DNA of 64,000 bases, taken from NCBI GenBank assembly GCA_039654915.1, contig CM077599.1, positions 19,408,501 through 19,472,500 of the forward strand, in the 5' to 3' direction. Positions 1-12,176 of the stretch are shown in pieces. A program made the position numbers and the translations under genes. Source of the stretch: Aquilaria yunnanensis. Lineage: Eukaryota; Streptophyta; Magnoliopsida; Malvales; Thymelaeaceae. Every line of letters starts with the position of its first letter. The first letter of the stretch is position 1. Below the pieces are notes generated by a model. That model did no database searches, was not told the origin of the DNA, and saw nothing but the letters and a program-made list of their open reading frames with translations.

Positions 1-2249
1 CATAGCCGGCTGTGAAGCCTCCTTGACCTCTGCCTTCTTCCTCAAACGCTTCCTTATTTTATTCTTCCTCTTCTTTGATACATCGGACTTCTTACCCGTC
101 ACCCGTATAGGATCCCGTATGATTCTGCAATGTTCTCTTCCAACATTGTCATCTTCTAGCATACTTTGGTGTTCCTCGAACAACTCGGCTGCTCTAACAG
201 TCAAGCCACCAATCTTTTCCTTCATTTCCAAATATCCATCTTCTGATGCCCGAGCAGCAAAGAATGTAAGTTTGTTACATATGCCGACCAACTGTGCTCG
301 TTTCACCAAAATTGCTGATTCTACATCATCGGGAGAGACACGAGAAATGTAAGCTGGATCTTTTTTTGCATCCTTTGTCCACCTTTTTAATATACAGCTG
401 TCTGGGATAGTTACTGCATTTTGTATCTTAAGGACAGCAAAGATATGACTACAAGGAATACCTGAAACATACAAGGTAATATAAGTAACTTCATCTCCGT
501 TGCATAACATTCAAACAAAAAAATAAATAACGACTTAATGTGTATGTCGTACAAACCTGTGTAAGTAAGTAGCTTGCAACTGCAGTGATACACGCGAGCA
601 TCAGCATCAAATTTTACATGTGTTGCTCCCGTTTCGCTTGCATATTTACGGACCTCAAATAAACGAGTAGTAGCACTTCCATTTTGTCCAACAACAACCA
701 AGTACTTGGGCTCGTCAACAATTTGCTGGCGGATATGAACCAAGATCCGAGGGGTGTACACCTCGGCTGCATGTCTTTCCAGATGCTGAAGATGGGTAAC
801 AAGTTGAGGAATTGTATGTCGACTATAGAAGTGCTACTGGACTTCTTCCTCCCACAGCCTGTCTAGAGCCACATCAAGACGCCGAACAAAGTCGTACAAC
901 TTCAACTATGAAGATAAGAATCTCTTCTGGAAAGCGTGCATGTCCTCGGCCCTCTGTATGCTTGTCATCCCAGCAAAGAACGTATTCTTCAAAAGAGTTG
1001 TCGCCCAATATTCCCGCTTATCCCAAACATCCTGAACCCACTGATTTTGCTGTAGCCCATGCTCCGTGATTGCTGAATGCCACTTCGCTTCAAGTTCCTT
1101 TGGGTCGTCAATATTAAGCATCATGTGTGCGAACATACTAGCGAAGGCAGGTGATTCTTTTACATTTGTCTTGCAATTGCGCATCAGATGCCAAGAACAT
1201 GTTCGGTGTCGTGCTGTAGGTAATTCGGACTGAATCGCCAGCTTGAATCCTTGGACACCGTCCATTATTACTACAGTTGGCATCTTACCTCCCATACAGT
1301 GAACAAATCGGCTGAGTAACCACTTGAAGCAATCCTCGGACTCATCACACACAAGAGCACATCCGAATATGGTTGTCATAAAGTAGTGGTTCACGCCTAG
1401 AATGACAACATATGGTAGCTTATATCCATTGCTATTATAAGTTGCATCGAAGGAAATAACATATCCAAAGACTACATAATCCCGCCGCATGCCACCGTCT
1501 GCCCAAAACAGATATCGTAATGTATCCTCCCCATCAACCGCGTACCTACAATAGAAGTCAGGTTCGGACTGTGCTCGAGAAGTAAGATGGGCTATTGATT
1601 TCTCACAATCTGTTGGAAGCTCCCCAACCCTACAATCCGAGTCAACCCAATTGTATAGGTCTTTTCTTGTGGAACCAACATTTTTATTTCCACCATTCGT
1701 GACAACCATATAGTTCATCACCCGTGCCGTTCCGACTCCCACCCTGCGCATATCCGTCTGCACTTGTTTCGTAGTAGGACTAACTAGTCTCCTCGACCGT
1801 AGGAAATGTGGCTCAAACTCTGAGGCAAGGAGATGGTTATGGGTAACCTCGAACTCATGAACAAGATATTTCTGATTTTCATAACTATAATGAACACGAA
1901 AAATAGCTTTGCAGCAACACCGCGTAACACGCCGAGGTTCCCTGACAGCCTCATGAGCTTTCTTTTCCTTCACTCTAGCCTTGCCCTCCCTTGAACAAAC
2001 CTAGCGCCGCCGCTGTGCCACCTTGTACTTAGAGCTCATCCTGAGCTCATCTTTACGCACAAAAAATCCCATCAAAGATGCGTACTTTCGGTAGAAATTT
2101 TCAGCATCACATACCGTGTCAAACTGAACATGTTCGACATCATGAAACTGCCACTCATGAACTGGTTTGTTAATATTCTTGGCAATGACGGACAAATCAT
2201 AATCAAAAGACTCCTCAATAAATGCGTCTGCACGTCCATCATCAGCCAT
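1..2249 (-). pseudogene. FAR1/FRS-type MULE transposase-derived gene, broken by three in-frame TAG codons; 3' end outside window
   Basis: Reading leftward from the ATG at 2247-2249, exon 1 (2249-557) keeps one frame throughout and is interrupted only by TAG at 2001-2003, 906-908 and 834-836. A 95-bp GT-AG intron (556-462) follows. Exon 2 (461-1) is open to the window edge, giving ~718 codons so far. Domains in order: FAR1 N-terminal zinc-binding region (FYRKYASLMGFFVRK, then VCSREG just after the first TAG, then the THNH motif); the MULE transposase core with acidic residues in ISFDATYNSNGYKLPY and VVIMDG, and the CSWHLMRN segment; and a SWIM zinc finger, CSCKLLTYTGIPCSHIF, which only becomes complete after splicing. 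The C-terminal tail is Lys/Arg-rich. Domesticated FAR1/FRS proteins are nuclear transcription regulators; close relatives are active Mutator-like transposases. Given the stops, this copy is probably dead. The order of domains and the exact exon junction make the family call secure. Confidence 0.88.
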
Positions 2250-3709
2250 TTACTGGCGGTCTGCAAAGTTTGCCCAAACAGTTAAGGTACTGGAATAATG
2301 GAATGTAAATGTTATCCATACTAAACTTCATCAAATGTTATTAAACCTGGTCCTTGCAAGTACTATCAATGAAGTAGTAATCAACTACACCGTAGAATAG
2401 CGTAATACATGAGAAATGTAACGAAAAGAAAAAACGTGAAAACAAGTTAACACATAAACCTGACTGTCAACAAGAGTGGGTATCTATTAAGCCATACATT
2501 CTGACGAACACTTGGTGGACATCCCTAAAGCTTCAGGTTGCTGCAAACTGGCAAACCATGCCAACGGCTGCACAACAACATAGAGGTAGAAAATCTGGGA
2601 CATTAGCAATAGCCGCAACACATATATGGAGCATAGATGGAGGAGTGAACAAGTGTACCTGGCAAACGCGTCCAGTGTTAATGTACAGTAGCAGCAGCGT
2701 GTTCAACTGCAGCATCCAAGGCTGGGCTAGTGGTTGATGGAGCGCAGTAGCCTGGGCAACTGAGATTTGAAGATTGTGCTGATTTTCAGTGTTCGCTGGA
2801 AGGAATAGACGATGGGTTCCTGGATTTTGAGTTTTGGTTTTTTTAAGCGGTACCGTTAATAAGCAATTAACTTATTTCGCAGCAGGTAAAAGTTTACAAC
2901 CAAATACTTGTATTGAAATTGTTGTAAGTAAATATAGAAAATTAACAGGCAACTACAACTTTGTGGACTCTGCTTTTCGTTAAATGTAAACTTTGTGGAC
3001 AACATTTACATTCCATGTTGTTAAACATTTAAAATACATGCTGTTAAATTTTGCCCGTAAATCTACTTTTCATGTTTTATTATGTTTGGCAAATGTACAA
3101 GACGAAAAGAACACATCAAATTTGATCTTTGCTAATTTATCTACAATTTGCGAATGGTGGTAATAATGTACATATATGGAGTAATATTTACTTCATACAA
3201 TCAATTACATTATTCATATCATAAGTTAATAATTATAATGTGTAAGTGTCAAAATAAATGGTTTCTTGGTTTCAAGAACATTAAATATATATGTGATGCT
3301 TACATTGAATAAATTTCAATGTAATTGCTTCTTTGCTTGACTCATATGTGATATTAGGATCATACGGCCACATTCTAATAACAATCGTAATTTAACCAAC
3401 GAAGTTTCAGTTTCGAGGTACAGGTTGATTTCAAATTAAGCAGATACGATTGTTTGTTTCTTTCATCATGTTTACTAAAAGTCAGCTCAAATTCTGACAT
3501 AATTTGTTGCCATCAAATTTATGTTATGTAATTACAGAAACTATTATGGATGCCAAAATACATAGAATTAAATATAACTAATATTTTTTTTGCAGTTAAA
3601 CCTCAATCAAAATGGAATAAAATATAAACTCTAATATATTGTTAATCCATAACTCTAAATAAACCTTTTTAATAAACCCTAATCTTAAACCATAATCCTT
3701 AACCCTAAC

Positions 3710-4110
3710 CGATTAGTCTTGTAAAGCATATAATACACCTACTAAAGTTAGGAAAATTGATTGGTTACAATTATTCTAAACACATTTAACCAAAAAAGCA
3801 AATACATTGATTTGGAAGAACGAAAACATTGATTTCCCAAATGTGGATGTTCGTAATATAGACTTGCTAAATATGGATGTTCGTAATATAAACTTGCCAA
3901 ATATAGATGTTTCTAACATAAAGTGACTAAATATGGATGTTCGCAACATACTGTAGACATTGCACCAGCAGTTTAAATATAATAGCTATATGAAAATAAA
4001 AAAATTTAAAATAAATAGATAACATAATTCAAACTATGATCCATAACTCTAAACCCTAAGCCCTTAATGTTATGTGAACAAAATTAATAAATAAAATTTT
4101 AACCCTAACA
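3710..4110 (+). repeat. Dispersed repeat unit, copy A (of three)
   Basis: This block contains CCGATTAGTCTTGTA, the segment GGAAAATTGATTGGTTACAA, a run of ~30-bp repeats built on AAATATGGATGTTCGTAATA, the phrase CACCAGCAGTTTAAATATAA and then CTCTAAACCCTAAGCCCTTA. The first half recurs at 4275-4375. The second half recurs at ~5505-5765 with few changes and more loosely at 4735-4880. All copies lie in the same orientation. Origin unknown; it may be subterminal sequence of one decayed transposon family. Confidence 0.6.
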
Positions 4111-5504
4111 AAACGCAAACATAAACCTACAACTTAAACCTCTATTTAATGTAAGTCATGAATTGCATAAAATGTTATATTAGTTATCCAATTATTTTAG
4201 CTACTTAATCTTTTTAAGTCCATTGTTATTGGTGAATTTAGACAAGTCCCGAGATAGATTTATTTCGTTAATATCCGATTAGTCTTGTAGACCATATAAT
4301 ACACTTACTCAACTTAGGAAAATTGATTGGTTACAATTTGTCTAAACACATTTAACCAAAAAAGCAAGTACATTTTACGTATACATCGTATTCAATCTCG
4401 AACCAATTTTATTTGAAAGATAATTGTATTTAGGTCAAATAATCCATTGATTGTAAAACTTATATAATACTAATAATATGTTATGAATTTTTCTTTGTTT
4501 ACGCATTTAAAAAGATATATTCATAGATATTTAATAACATCACCTGCATTGTATTTTGAATTGATTATCACACCTACATAATATTGGCTTAGTTATGAAA
4601 TTGGTTCTGGGTGAAAATGATATAAAAATAAACATTAATAATTTTATATGAAGTTAACTTAAGTTAGAATGAATTGGCTTACTCATTTACATTAAGGCAT
4701 AATGAATTGACTTACTAAACTCATATAGTCATAAAGATGAATGCTCCTAACATAGTGTATACATTACACCAACAGTTCAAATGTAATGGGGCCACTAAAA
4801 AAAAATCATATATATAGGAAACATATTTCAAACTCTAATACATAACCCTAAACAATAAACCCTTAATGTAATGGGAAAAAAAAACTAAATAAAAATTTAA
4901 CCATAACATATATGACTCTAACATAATCCTAAAACGTAAAAGTGTGCCTCTAAACTATAAACCTAAACCTTATACATAAATTCAAGACTTAACCCTAACC
5001 CTCAACAGGAGTACCAGAACGAAGGCATATTTATTTCGTTCAAGTCTGATTCTTTTTTAATATTTTCTTAACAAATTTCTAACCCTAACCTTAACATTAA
5101 ACCTTAAAAACTAAATCGTTAATAACCCTAAACCTTAACTTCCCAAAAGAATATATGAAAGTTTATTTGTTGTTTTAGCCACAAATTAATTTAATAAACA
5201 TGAAAGTAAGGCGCTTAAATACTTAATAAATATGAAAGTCAATTGTTCTTATAGGACTTCGTAAAGTATCAAGGCAAATATATTTTTTTAAAATATAATT
5301 ACTCTCATAGATTATAATAAGATTTCCAATTATACTACGAAAATTAATTTCGAGTTCAGTAAATTTCAGATTTGGGATTTTGGAATCATGTTGATTCCGG
5401 GTTAAATAGATATTAGTTTCAAATTTTTAGCTTTCATGTTTAATCAGATTATTAGTGCAAAAGCCAAAATGACTATATTATTAAACTTAATTAGTAAATT
5501 TGGA

Positions 5505-5765
5505 AGAACCAAAACATAGATTTACCAAATGTGGATGTTCCTAATATAGAGTTGCTAAATATGTATGTTCGTAATATAAACTTGCCAAATATAGATGTTT
5601 CTAACATAGAGTTACTAAATATGGATATTCCTAACATAGTGTAGACATTACACCAGCAGTTTAAATATAATAACCATATGAAAATAAAAAAAATTAAAAC
5701 AAATAGATAACATAATTCAAACTATACTCCATAACTCTAAACCCTAAGCCCTTAATGTAATGTAA
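5505..5765 (+). repeat. Dispersed repeat unit, copy C
   Basis: Direct repeat of ~3830-4065: the same order of AAATGTGGATGTTC, ACTTGCCAAATATAGATG, CACCAGCAGTTTAAATATAA and CTCTAAACCCTAAGCCCTTA, with scattered substitutions. A more diverged partial copy lies at 4735-4880. Non-coding in all frames. Confidence 0.65.
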
Positions 5766-6789
5766 AAAACAAAATAATAAATTAAATTTAAACCCTCACA
5801 AAACTCTCACATAAACGTAAAACTTCAAAGTATGACTCTAAACTATAAACCTAAACCTAACCTATAGATCCTATACGTAACCCTAACCCTAAAAACCTTA
5901 TCTTAATCTATAAACCTAAACCCGAATCCATTGATTGTAATATTTGTCTAATATTGTAATAAAAAATGATTTATTGCTTTCAATATATTTAATTATATAT
6001 GTGATGATTACAATTAATAAATTCAATACCATTAAATATAATTCTATTAATTAACTATACTTTTTACTGAATACAAATTTCTACTTATTATTATATTAAT
6101 AGTATTATTATTAATACAGATTCTACATTCGCGTTTTTTGTTTGCGTTTAATACAAGTCAGGTCAATTTCGAGTTTAGGTAATTTTAGGCCAAGTTATTT
6201 TGGTAGGACAATTAGAGAGACTCTTATGGATGCCAAAAAAATATAATTAAATCCAATTATCTATTTTTTTAAATTCAACCATAAAATATTAACAAAACAT
6301 AACAAATATAATGGAAATTAATCCCTAATTGTGTAGATATTGATTGCCAATTTTTGAGAAATAAATTTGAATAAAATTTTAAAGCAAATAATCCATTGAT
6401 TGTAATATTTCTATGTTTTAGTTAATTTTTTTATGAAATTTTATTTTTTTAAATATTCAAAAAACATACCTTTTTTTCATCTTTCGTAATTTATGTACTA
6501 TTTAGAAATGAAACAACTAATCTAGATAATTATGGAGTTATATTAATTTTATATAATTATATATACTTTTTATATATTTATTTAATAGTAAATAAAAATT
6601 TAACCGTAACATAATCCAAAAACTCAAAATTTTACGTTCGGGTTTATTTGTTCTAGTTAAATACAACTCATGTCAATTTCTATCTTACGTGATTTTAGGC
6701 TAGGTTATTTGCAACGAGTAATTATGAAGATTATTATGGATGTCAAAGAACTAGAATTAAATAGTAATATAGATCCAAAAATATAATGA

Positions 6790-9700
6790 ATAAAAAACCC
6801 AAATCCCTAATTCTAATTCCCAATCATTAACCCTAAACCTGAAATTTTAATCCTAAACCTAAATTATCATACCACTTAACCTGAATCCTGTACCGTAACA
6901 ACTTAATTATAATACCACAACAACCTAAATATCATACCATATGAACCTTAATACTATACCATCGCTTGAATCTCATCCCAGTTAACCTAAATCCTATACC
7001 ATAATAATCTAATTATCATACCACAATAACCTTAATCCCATACCATATGAACCTTAATCTCATACCAGATCAACCTGAATATGATACCAGTTAACATGAA
7101 TCTCATACCGGCTAACCTGAATAACATACCACTTAACCTGAACAATATACCATAACAACCTAATTATCATACCACAATAACATTAATCTCATACCATATG
7201 AACCTCAATCCTATACCATAACCTCAATTTCATACCATTTAACCTAAATATCATACCACTTAACCTAAATCTCATACCACTTAACCTGAATTCGATACCA
7301 CAACAACCTCATTATCATCCCACAATAACCTCAATCTCATACCAGATGAACCTCAATCCTATACCGTAACCTGAATCTCATACCAGTTAACCTCAATCTC
7401 ATACCAGTTAACCTCAATGGCATACCATTTAACCTGAATTTGATACCACAACGACCTCATTATCATACCACAATAACCTTAATGTCATACCACATGAACC
7501 TCAATCCTATACCATAACCTGAATCTCATACCAGTTAACCTCAGTGGCATACCACTTAACCTGAATTCCATACCATAGCAACCTGATTATCATATCACAA
7601 TATCCTTAATCTCATACAATATAAACCTAAATTTAATACCAGATGAACCGTAATCTCATACCAGTTAACCTCAATCTTATACCATAACCTGAATCTCATA
7701 CCATTTAACCTGAATCTCATACCAATAAAGCTTAATATCATACCATTTAACCTCAATCATAAACCATACCCTGAATCTCATACCATTAACCTCAATCTCA
7801 TACCACTTAACCTGAATCGCATACCACTTAAACTGAATTCGATACCACAACAACCTCATTATCATCCCACAATAACCTGAATCTCATACCATATGATCCT
7901 CTTTCCTATACCATAACCTGAATCTTCTACCCGTTAACCTGAATCTCATACCAGTTAACCTCGATGGCATACCACTTAACCTGAATTCGATACCACAACA
8001 ACCTCATGATCCTACCACAATAACCTGAATCTCATACCAGATGAACCTCAATCCTAAACCATAACCTCAATCTCATACCAGTTAACCTCAATCGCATACC
8101 AGTTAACCTCAATGGCATACCACGTAACCTGAATCATATACCATAACAACCTCATTATGATATCACAATATCCTTAATCTCATAGCATATGAACCTAAAT
8201 CTCATACCAGATGAACCTGAATCCCATACTAGTTAACCTCAATCTCATACTAGATGAACCTGAATCTCATACCATTTAACCTCAATCTCATGCCATTACA
8301 CCTGAATATCATATCATTTAACTTCTATCCTATACCCTAACCTGAATTGCATACCATTTAACCTCAATCTCATGCCATTACACCTGAATATCATATCATT
8401 TAACTTCTATCCTATACCCTAACCTGAATTGCATACCATTTAACCTCAATCTCATACCACTTAACCTGAATCGCATACCACCTAACCTGAATTCTATACC
8501 ACAACAACCTAATTATATTACCACAATAACCTCAATATCATACCATATGAACCTTAATCCTATACCATAACCTCAATCTCATACCAGTTAACCTCAATAG
8601 CATACTACTTAACCTGAATCCTATACCATCATAACCTCATTGTCATACCCAATATCCTTAATCTCATACCATATGAACCTAAATATCATACCAAATGTAC
8701 CTGAATGTCATACCACTTAACCTGTTTCTCATACCGGTAGACCTGAATATCATACCAGTTAGCCTTAACCCTATACCATAACCTGAATCTTATATCATTT
8801 AACCTCAATCTCATACCACTTAACCTGAATTCGATACCACAACAACCTCATTACCATACCACATTAACCTTAATCTCATACCAGATGAACCTCAATCCTA
8901 TACCATAACCTGAATCTCATACCAGTTAAGCTGAATGGCATACCACTTAACCTGAATTCTATACCATAAAAACTAGATGAACCTAAATCTCGTACCAGAT
9001 GCACCTGAATCTAATACCATATCAACCTCAATATCATACCAAATGAACCTAAATCTCATACCTATTAACCTCAATCCTATACCATAACCTGAATCTCATA
9101 CCACTTAACCTAAATCGTATACCACTTAACCTGAATTTGATACCACAACAACCTCATTCTCAGACTACAAAAACCTTAATCTCATACCATATGAACCTTA
9201 ATCCCATACCATATGAACCTAAATATCATACCAGATGAACCTGAATCTCATACCAGTTAACCTCAATCTCATACCATTACACCTCAATATCATACCAGTT
9301 AACCTCTATCCTATACTCTAACCTAAATCTCATACCATTTAACCTCAATCGCATACCACTTAACCTGAATCGCATACCACCTAACCTGAATCCTATACAC
9401 AACAACCTAATTATAATACCACAATAAGCTCAATCTCATACCATATGAACCTCAATCCGATACCCTAACCTGAATCTCATACCAGTTAACCTCAATGGCA
9501 TACCACTTAACCTGAATCCTATACCATAATAACCTCATTATCATACTACAATATCCTTAATCTCATACCATATGAATCTAAATCTTATACCATATGAACC
9601 TGAATCTCATACCACTTAACCTGAATGTCATACCATTAAACCTGAATATCATACCATTTAACCTCAATCCTATACCATAACCTCAATCTCATACCATTTA

Positions 9701-10340
9701 ACCTCAATCTCATACCATTTAACCTGAATTGCATACCACTTAACCTGAATCTGATACCACAACAAACTCAATATCATACCATAATAACCTTAATATCATA
9801 CCATATGAACCTCAATATCATACTAGATCAACCTCAATCTGATACCAGTTAACAGGAATCTCATACCATTTAACCTGAATCTCATACCATTAGACCTGAA
9901 TATCATACCATTTAACTTTAATCCTATACCATGACCTGAATCTCATACCATTTAACCTCAATCTCATACCATTTAACCTGAATCGTATACCACTTAACCT
10001 GAATCCTATATCACAACAACCCCATTATCATACCATAACAACCTTAATATCATACCATATGAACCTAAATTTCATACTAGATGAACCTGAATCTCATACC
10101 GCTTAATCTCAATCTCATACCATTTAGCCTGAATCTCATACCATTTAACCTCAATCCTATACCATAACTTGAATCTCATACCATTTAACTTCAATCTCAT
10201 ACCATATTAACCTAATTCTCATACCATTTAAATTTTATATCACATGAACCTAAATCTAATACCATTTAACCTAAATCCGTTACCACCTAACCTAATTATT
10301 ATACCGTTTAGCCTAAATTACATACTGCATAACCTGTAAC
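6790..10340. repeat. 3.5 kb minisatellite of ~21-bp units
   Basis: Continuous tandem array whose basic unit is close to CTCATACCACTTAACCTGAAT (21 bp). Variants replace the middle with CCAGTTAACCTCAAT, CCATATGAACCTNAAT or CCACAACAACCTCATTATC, and a shortened ~19-bp form TCCTATACCATAACCTGAA recurs. On the order of 160 units. Variants recur in a similar order (ATATGAACC, then CCTATACCATAACC, then GGCATACCAC, then ACAACAACCTCATTATC), with the last at about 7300, 7448, 7577, 7849, 7996, 8140, 8500, 8625, 8846, 9143, 9402, 9520, 9757 and 10013. This gives an irregular higher-order period of ~120-360 bp. Units at both ends are more degenerate than those in the centre. No gene inside. Confidence 0.95.
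8281..8444. repeat. Perfect 82-bp tandem duplication inside the minisatellite
   Basis: Bases 8281-8362 and 8363-8444 are identical by eye, each beginning CTCAATCTCATGCCATTACA and ending ATTGCATACCATTTAAC. The block spans four basic units of mixed variants, so it is a recent duplication of a higher-order block in an otherwise diverged array. Confidence 0.9.
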
Positions 10341-12176
10341 TTGTTGTTCAGGTAACAGTGTGATTTTCTTATTTTGTATACTATTGTTATATTTCTAAAC
10401 TTGGGTCCTTAACTGTTTAGAGAACAAAAGTTTGGGGATGAGCCATGAAAAAGGGGGTATTGGTACACCCCCCATATTTTAGAATCTCCCCTAAAATACG
10501 GGCCTGTACGGGTACAGGCTAGCTCTTAACCATCCGATCAAAAAGATTAGATTTTGATTAAATGATTCTTAACAATTGTATTTTTATACTTTTTTTGTTC
10601 TATCCCAAACATTTATTTTCTTCTCGTTAGGCTATCAGATTGAGATCAAACAAGAGGGAGTTTGGTGGCAATATCATGTAGTCGGTTACAGGTTTCTTTT
10701 TTCTCTTCTTCCTTAAATCTCGACATCTTTCTTTTTAACTTCCTTGAATCAATCTCTTCTTCTCATCTTGCTCAATCTCTCGTCTCTCTCTTTTGTTCTT
10801 CTTCCAACAAACAATCTAGGGTTCCTTTACTTGGGTTTAGGCATGTGAGCCAGCTTCTTCCTAGCAATGACTCTGTCGTCTTTAGCCCTTCCACTGACGC
10901 TTTGTGCTAGATCCATTTCAGTTCTCTAGAATTGGAGGTTCAATCCCCTGATCCGTCAGCCATTGATGTCGCCAAGACTGCCGATGAGGACAAATCAGCC
11001 GTTGTAGAGATCAATAATGACACCCTAGCATCTCCTGGTTCTCTAGATGAGATCGCTGATTTTTGTTTCTGATTTTTTTTTCTAATATCGTTACCTTTTT
11101 TGTCTTTTATGGGTTTAGGTAGTTGATTTCGGTTTTATGCTATTATTAGGTGATGTTGCTGCGGAGGCGTATCAACCAAAGACTATAAGCTATAGCAGAC
11201 GGATGAGGAAGAGGTTGATGGAACCCACCTCTTCTCTTCAATAGGGAAAGCTTATTTCCCAATGCTCCCAAGTATGTTCAATATTCCCACCTATAACTTG
11301 TTTTCAATTCGTTTATTGGTCTTTGTGGATTTGCAGTTAAAGGTTGGTTTAAGCCATACAACTGGCCTGAAGTCCACCTAGTAGAGTAATGAAGTTACCT
11401 TTGTTGTTCAAGTTCAGATGCTTGCTGTAGCTTCAACAAAAATAATTGGGGAAACCATTTTTGAACTATTTAGATAATGTTATAAAACCAATGTTAAAGC
11501 AGAAATTCTCAAGTGGAGATATCAGTTGTAATGTTTAAATAAAAACAAGTAAGCCTTTCGGAAGGAACAGACAATAGTCTACCATACATTCATGACAAGA
11601 TTGAGTCCTGCTATGTTCCTAGTACAAACCAGTTAATAGTTATCCATTGCAGTACAAAAACATGAATAGGAGTATTGCTTATTATATTTACTTAATTGCA
11701 TGCAACAAAATTACTTGACTTTTGGTCTTGTATGGGTTGATGAGGTTCATGAATGTCAGCTATATCATATAGAAGTCAATGCAAAAATCAAGAACATGGC
11801 TCTGTTTTACTCACTTAACTAAATCTTGGATATATATTAGTACGTGCCATGCACATTTGGTTTGCTTTCTTGTGGATATATCTTCAGCTCATGCCAAGAT
11901 GTTTTGTTTTTGTACGGAACTGATATTTTCTTTCTTTTTGATCTCCATTTTTATGGTGAATTTTGTTCTTTTGCCAATATCTTTCCATTTAACATCATAG
12001 CTTAGATCTGTGGTATTGAAATCAATGAATAGAGCCAAATTTAGTGCGGCAGTGGAATCCTTAAGACTGGTTAGTGAAAGTGTATCAAAATCTAACCATT
12101 GTTCTGCTCATTGTGATTTTTCGCCTTTCAGCCAATAAGCAGTCATTTGATAGAACTTTCTGAATACTTTCATAGG
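10340..12176. other. Spacer with possible short coding remnants
   Basis: No secure gene. On the + strand, 10915-11070 reads as a short acidic segment (ELEVQSPDPSAIDVAKTADE and onward) ending in a stop, followed at 11155-11240 by GDVAAEAYQPKTISYSRRMR and more basic residues. These look like gene debris lying upstream of the MED19 pseudogene, but I do not recognise them. Bases 11290-12170 look like intron or intergenic sequence. Confidence 0.35.

Larger units (their letters stand above)
2270..6790. other. AT-rich spacer with no recognised gene
   Basis: No open frame or domain I recognise. The stretch is AT-rich and holds decayed telomere-like CCCTAA motifs from ~3660 onward, together with the internal duplications listed separately. 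The first ~550 bp (2270-2820) are less AT-rich and could include the promoter or 5' leader of the FAR1-like gene to the left, but no specific motif supports that. Confidence 0.6.
3660..6840. repeat. Scattered degenerate plant telomere-like motifs (CCCTAA/AACCCTAA)
   Basis: Short runs resembling the plant telomere unit CCCTAAA recur near 3668, 3703, 4043, 4095, 4988, 5081, 5104, 5733, 5880 and 6828, often as AACCCTAA or CTAAACCCTAA. The longest near-tandem runs (4988-5003 and 5879-5893) are only about two units. They look like eroded interstitial telomeric sequence rather than a telomere. Motifs such as AACCTAAA and AACCTGAA become common near 6840, where the 21-bp minisatellite starts. Confidence 0.5.

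Noticed and set aside
1..352. + strand open frame at the window start.
   Set aside because: It is the antisense shadow of FAR1-like exon 2, whose - strand reading has family motifs.
2001..2003. Possible selenocysteine/pyrrolysine-like or programmed read-through at TAG.
   Set aside because: No known TAG recoding in plant nuclear genes, and two more TAG codons follow; decay is simpler.
7677..7865. A - strand open frame coding a WYEIQVK-like heptapeptide repeat.
   Set aside because: It is a translation of the 21-bp satellite, bounded by 19- and 22-bp variants that shift frame; no start context, no flanking gene.
6790..10340. Resemblance to a CRISPR array (regular short repeats).
   Set aside because: Units are contiguous and there are no unique spacers; repeats vary by point changes and length; the genome is a plant. 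It is a minisatellite.
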